DNA of 64,000 nt. Origin: Odiellus spinosus. Its lineage: Eukaryota > Arthropoda > Arachnida > Opiliones > Phalangiidae. The notes under the pieces were generated by a model. The model was not told the DNA's origin. It saw only the letters and a program-made list of their open reading frames with translations, and did not search any database. The position numbers were made by a program, and so were the translations under genes. The stretch spans positions 31,061,538 to 31,125,537 of the forward strand of contig OY987225.1 in assembly GCA_963920705.1 (NCBI GenBank), read 5' to 3'. Position 1 is the stretch's first letter. Each line of letters begins with the position of its first letter. Positions 59,153-64,000 of this stretch are shown here, piece by piece.

Positions 59153-60110
59153 CTGAGGGAAAAATTGAAGTAATTTAAAAACTTACTTAACTGACACGTA
59201 ACACATGTCAGTAAATTCTAGCAAATAACTAAAACGAAACTCGTTGTTAAATTTTAAACACGATTACTTCTAGAATGAAACTGTTTAAATTACAAAACAA
59301 CTTAGATAAAATTTTAAAAATTGGTTTTCAAGACTTGATTCTCGTACACCGAAAAGTTTAAATCACTATAATTTAAATTTTTTGTATTTCTTACGTGTTC
59401 ATTTTAATAATCACTCTCTTCCTGACGATATAGCGGATTATTACTTTATATTTAATCTAATTCAAAATTAAAATAGTTCGGAAAATTGATTTTGAACGAC
59501 AATATCGTGACGTAACGCGCAAAGGTTTCGTGGTGGATTGAACAACGAAAAAAGGTTTTCTGTCTAACATTTAGTTATATCCTATAATTTTAAGCAAGTC
59601 TTTTCAAGGATTTATTTGGAATATTCGCGTGTATAGCGTTCTTCAAAACCGCTGCGCAAACACAGAATTATTTTTCATTCTATTGAATTCGAAAGATTAC
59701 TCGTTTATTTGATAAATTCTTTCGAAGAATCGAGGTAGCTGAGTTTATCAAAAAGTTAATTTGAATTCGCTGGTACTAGAAGTTATTATTTTTGTTTATG
59801 AGGTTGTTGAAGGTAAATACAATTTTAACTTCTGTTTTAAGTTCTTCTAATCAAACTGGTTATTTTATGTTAGATATATATTTTTTTCCTATTGTCAGGT
59901 AAAGATATCAGTTCTGAAAATTTCTGTATCTTAATTTTGTACGGTTTATCTTTAGTTTTCATCTGATGTATTGTATTAATAATAAATGTTCTTGTAAAAA
60001 ATATCTCGATTGAAATGATGAACTAAATTTGGATTTCAATTGACGTCAATGAGTTGAAGGTGGAATCGATATATTTTAAAAACGATAAAGATTAAAAAGT
60101 TCCAAAAAAT
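59153..60110. other. upstream region of transporter C
   Basis: Probable leader intron and promoter region. No exon or repeat is definable. Confidence 0.4.
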
Positions 60111-60250
60111 TGGGTGATTTGGGTCTATTTGATTGAATTGCATTTGATCGATTAAAAATGGGATAGTTTGCCAGTGAGATTGAGTCCTATAGGCGATAAC
60201 GTCATCTCATGGACAAAACTCCATTCAATGAGCCATCCTGATGCAAAATA
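60111..60250. repeat. fragment of the GATCGAAT word element
   Basis: Words such as TTTGATTGAATTGCATTTGA, TCGATTAAAAATGGGAT and CTCCATTCAATGAG resemble the units at 30,958-31,512, but no TTAGG core is present. Treated as a worn fragment. Confidence 0.4.
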
Positions 60251-60299
60251 TAGGGTGGGGTGTAGGTATTATATTCGTTAACAGCGCCGTTGTTGGCTC

Positions 60300-60685
60300 A
60301 ATTTTTCAATTCCCTGAATTTCCCTGGTTTCGCCAACAATCTTTGGGCATTTTTCTTGACAAAAATCCAAATAACTGTAGCACATTCCTCTTTCTTAACA
60401 TCATCTGAAATTAGTCATCTTTACAAGGATACCAGTTGTAAAACAGTTTCCTGACTTTTCGTTGACCTTTGAGCCCAATTTCCTGACTTTTCCCTGACCT
60501 TTCCAGCCCAATTTCCTGACTTTTCCTTGACCTTTCCAGCCCAATTTCCTGACTTTTCCCTGACCTTTCCAGCCCAATTTCCTGACTTTTCCCTGACCTT
60601 TCCAGCCCAATTTCCTGACTTTTCCTTGACCTTTCAGGCCAATTTCCTGACTTTTCTACGTTTTTCCTGACCCGGGCAGCCCTGT
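60300..60685. repeat. CCCTGAC repeat with a 32-33-bp array
   Basis: TTTCCTGACTTTTCCCTGAC and CTTTCCAGCCCAA alternate about six times at 60,447-60,655. The flanks (AATTCCCTGAATTTCCCTGG, ending near GGGCAGCCCTG) match the dispersed copy at 24,085-24,230. It looks like a dispersed element whose inner phrase was amplified in tandem. The repetitive minus-strand frame across it is not a gene. Confidence 0.85.
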
Positions 60686-62100
60686 CTAAGTGTTGACAGA
60701 ACAGGTTGGAACTGAGTTAATTATTTGTCGATGGATTGGGATTCGATCCAAACATAACTTCGCCAATATGAGATTGGACCTTCTTAATATATTATACAAG
60801 CTAACTATTACTGATTAGTAAACGTGTTGAGATAAAATACATTGAACTCGAGATTTGGTTCAAATAATAGATAATTTTATCAATATATCATGGGTTTGGT
60901 TTGGTCAAAGATAATTATCAAATTAGGTTATAGGGGATGTAAAGATATAAACACATAAACGTGAACGTATACGTGAAGATTAAAGGCGATAAATTACCGA
61001 GTAATTTATAAATTTACAAAATTACCACTCTACTTACGCCACGTGCTTCAAGAATATTGTTATCCCTAGCACTGTTGAATATAATTTTTTTAAAAATTAG
61101 GTAGCTTATGATGACCTTGAGTTTTTCCTGCAATAATACTGAAAATTACTAATTAGTTTCCCAACTAATCAAGGTAGTGTAACAAACACACTATAAATAT
61201 AAATGCTTAAATTAATTATAAATAAAAACGAGTGATTTTTTTTTACATTTGACAATCACAGTGGGTTTTGTTGTTTTATTTATAATTTTCTTTTTTTTTT
61301 TTCTGACAGAGAAAAAATTGACATTAACTTTCAGTTTTTCTTATCAAAAAGTCAACAAGTGCCTTAATTCAATAATATTCTCGTTAATTAGTTTTAAAAA
61401 TTATTTCTTATTGACGAAAAAACGTATTCACGTATATTAATGGTATTTATTTTTATTTTTGTAATTAATTTAAAGGGAAACTTTGAGCTACAAAAATTAA
61501 CAGCTTTTGATTATTTTCGAAATCGCACGTTTTTAAACACGTTTTTAGTGTTTGAAAAGTTTGAATGTAAGTGAAGAATTAAACCAATCAGATGAAGCCA
61601 CAATGTACAGTACAGAATACCACAATTTATTCTGAAGGCCTCGCTTTCGCCATCTGGTGACGTTTTTAACAAACTCTAACGTGATAGAGCTGTTGAATGT
61701 TGAAATAAAATGATTGGCTCGAATTTATACTTCACTTAAATTCAAATTTAAGCAAACTTAAATTAATTTAAATACCAAAATCGTGTATTGTTGGGAAATT
61801 CTCGAAAAGGTTTCTTCGGAATCCGGTGATTCCGAAAATATATTCAAAAGGTGTTCTATTTCTAGCTCAGTTTCTATTTAAGTTAAATATTGATTCATTC
61901 TCAATCGATTAAATAAATTTACGATTTAAATTTATTTTAATTACGTAAATTATCAACGATTTTAATTATTTTTTTTATATAAAGACTCGAGTATTAAGGC
62001 AAACGTTTCATGTTTTTTATTTATTTGTATTTTTGTAATTATTGGGGGAGAAAAAGTTAATTTGGTTTTATTTTTGTTTTCTTTTAAAAATATTTTGGAA
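60686..62100. other. gene-free AT-rich stretch
   Basis: No exon is supported. The segment 61,465-61,760 is a second copy of the dispersed repeat in Gpr161 intron 1 (27,960-28,300), recognised by CATCTGGTGACG and GTTGAAATAAAATGATTGG. Confidence 0.5.
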
Positions 62101-62102
62101 AA

Positions 62103-62558
62103 AGGCGGAAAAATTCAAAGGACGGCGAAGCGCAGTTTTTTTGGCGCCATCTTAGTGTTCATTTTAATTTACTTTTAATTTTAACTTACAATTACGCGAA
62201 ATTAAAATTTAATTAAGTCTTTCTCATCACGTCACTTTTGTAATTAAAAATCGGGAAAACGAAACTTTTTTTAATGTAACAATTAAGCCTTCAATCTTAA
62301 GCCTATTTTATTTTTCGCAGAATGACTGAAAGGCGGAAAAATTCAAAGGACGGCGAAGCGCAGTTTTTTTGGCGCCATCTTAGTGTTCATTTTAATTTAC
62401 TTTTAATTTTAACTTACAATTACGCGAAATTAAAATTTAATTAAGTCTTTCTCATCACGTCACTTTTGTAATTAAAAATCGGGAAAACGAAACTTTTTTT
62501 AATGTAACAATTAAGCCTTCAATCTTAAGCCTATTTTATTTTTCGCAGAATGACTTGC
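62103..62558. repeat. 228-bp direct duplication, identical by eye
   Basis: AGGCGGAAAAATTCAAAGGA starts at 62,103 and again at 62,331, and the 228-bp copies read identically up to TTTTTCGCAGAATGACT. The last copy runs into a hairpin, TTTTTCGCAG with CTGCGAAAAA, at about 62,541-62,574. The unit holds GGCGCCATCTTAG and TCATCACGTCAC. Confidence 0.93.
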
Positions 62559-62574
62559 TAAACTCTGCGAAAAA

Positions 62575-64000
62575 AATTTAAAATAATTTCAAATTGTTTG
62601 ATTTTACTAAGACATTTAAACTAAAATGCTATTTAAATCCTTTTTAATTAAATTAGGATTGATTTTCAAAGTAGGCTTAGCAGATTTTTCTAAAACCATC
62701 TTAAGCCTTTCGCTGAATGACATGCAAAAATTATTTATGGGGCGAAAATTATATTTAAATTGCGTGAGTATATTATTAAAGCAGTTAAATTTAAATTATA
62801 ATTAAAATCTTGACTTTAATTTTGAAAAGTAGTCTTAGGAGATATTTTTAAAATTGGGCTGGATATAAATAATATTTCAATATTAATTGTCATTACAGTT
62901 TTGTCAAGACAGTTAAATTTAAATAAGTTATTAAATTATTTGCATTTAATATGAACTTAATCATTAGTACTTAATCAAATAATAACTCTAAATTTAGGCT
63001 TAGCGAAAATCTTCAATTAAAAAAGCTCAAAATAATTCAAACTCCGATTTAAGTCCCACTAATTTATTAATTAAATGACGTGATGTAAAAGAACTTTAAA
63101 ATCATAATTTGGATTTATTATGATTTTTCCGTTTCACTTCTTAAAAATAAGTTAACAAGACTCCTAAACAATGGGGGATTAATATTAAAACGAAAATATA
63201 TTACAAAAATACACAAATTAATAATTATTTTAGTTTTTAGTTCAGTTTTTTTTGCTCGTTTTTCCATAATTGGTTAATTAAAAAAAAATGTGGTGCGCTT
63301 CAAAATTTGTGCGCACAAATTTGTTTACGTAATTTTTTTTAGTTTTAATAATTACAATATTAAAACAAAACAGCCTGTATAGATTAAAAAACGTTAAATG
63401 CAACTCATAAAGAAAAAAAAAAAAAAGTTTTTTTTTTTTAGTTTTTTTGGCACATTTTTTGTATGAATATTTAAAAACGAGAAAAAAAAATTAAAATTAG
63501 ATTTCAAGATTTGTATCTATACACTAAATTACATATTATTTAATTATTAGTCGTTACCTTTTCATTTTGGATGAATTCTTTTCTTTTCTAACTCACGTTC
63601 GGAATTTAAAGACTTATTTTAAATTAATATTTAATTTTAAATGGGATTAAATTAATTACGAAAGAAATTGTCATGGTTTTCAATTTTTTTTTCCCCATTG
63701 ATTTCCGAATAAATTTTATTTTTATTTTAATTTGTTTTTTTTAATTAGACCCAAAACTATTATTTTATAAAAATAGTATATTTTTTTTGTCCCAAGTTTT
63801 TAAATTCCGCTTTTCAATATTCAATCCAATTAATCTTCATTCATTTTTTTATTTTGAAATACGTATATATATATATATATATATATATATTTAATTTAAA
63901 TTAAAAAATAATTTTTCAAAAATTCTTTAATTAAAATTAAAAGATTATTGAAGAGTAGTTATTTGTTATTTTTAATTAATTAGGAGTTTTTAAATACGCA
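62575..64000. other. gene-free AT-rich end of window
   Basis: No coding frame is present. TAGGCTTAGC-type words recur at 62,672 and 62,997, suggesting worn MITE pieces. An (AT)n tract of about 28 bases lies at 63,863-63,890. Confidence 0.5.

Noticed and set aside
60401-60610. Repetitive basic protein with KGQGKVRKLGW units
   Set aside because: It is the translation of a 32-33-bp minisatellite; the period is mostly a multiple of three, which keeps the frame open by chance.

Overview
The window is AT-rich eukaryotic DNA from an animal. It holds spliced genes with GT-AG introns, a ciliary-type GPCR, a mitochondrial Era GTPase and a dense load of minisatellites and small non-autonomous DNA transposons. 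Two short interstitial (TTAGG)n tracts hint at an arthropod-type telomere repeat, so an arthropod or other invertebrate is the best guess. The species cannot be fixed from the sequence. I recognised no rRNA, tRNA, CRISPR array, reverse transcriptase or transposase gene, and no viral gene.

Layout. 1-24,500 is a gene desert made of tandem arrays (28-bp, ~31-bp, ~175-bp, 33-bp and 40-bp units) and MITEs. 24,575-38,305 (+) is a four-coding-exon Gpr161-like receptor with a uORF-bearing leader; its introns carry foldback MITEs, a 132-bp array and a 171-bp array. 39,854-41,086 (-) is an intronless Eral1-like GTPase, convergent with Gpr161. 42,170-44,044, 47,369-50,373 and 54,527-59,142 (all -) are three tandem paralogues of an oxalate/formate-antiporter-type (OFA) major facilitator. 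I assembled each from its splice sites; they have 6, 11 and 8 coding exons, and the reading frame closes exactly in every case (475, 540 and 450 residues). 59,150-64,000 is repeat-rich and has no gene that I can support.

How the parts work together. Gpr161 (cilium/cAMP) and Eral1 (mitochondrial small ribosomal subunit) are unrelated single genes. The three transporters form one tandem family, probably for small monocarboxylate or dicarboxylate substrates, that has diverged in intron content and termini.

Mobile DNA. At least three MITE groups are visible: one with TTAA targets and AGGG(A/G) ends (Kolobok/T2-like), and two with 7-bp target duplications and CA...TG ends. A fourth kind of element is built from short ATTCGRTC words arranged in opposite orientation around a TTAGG core.
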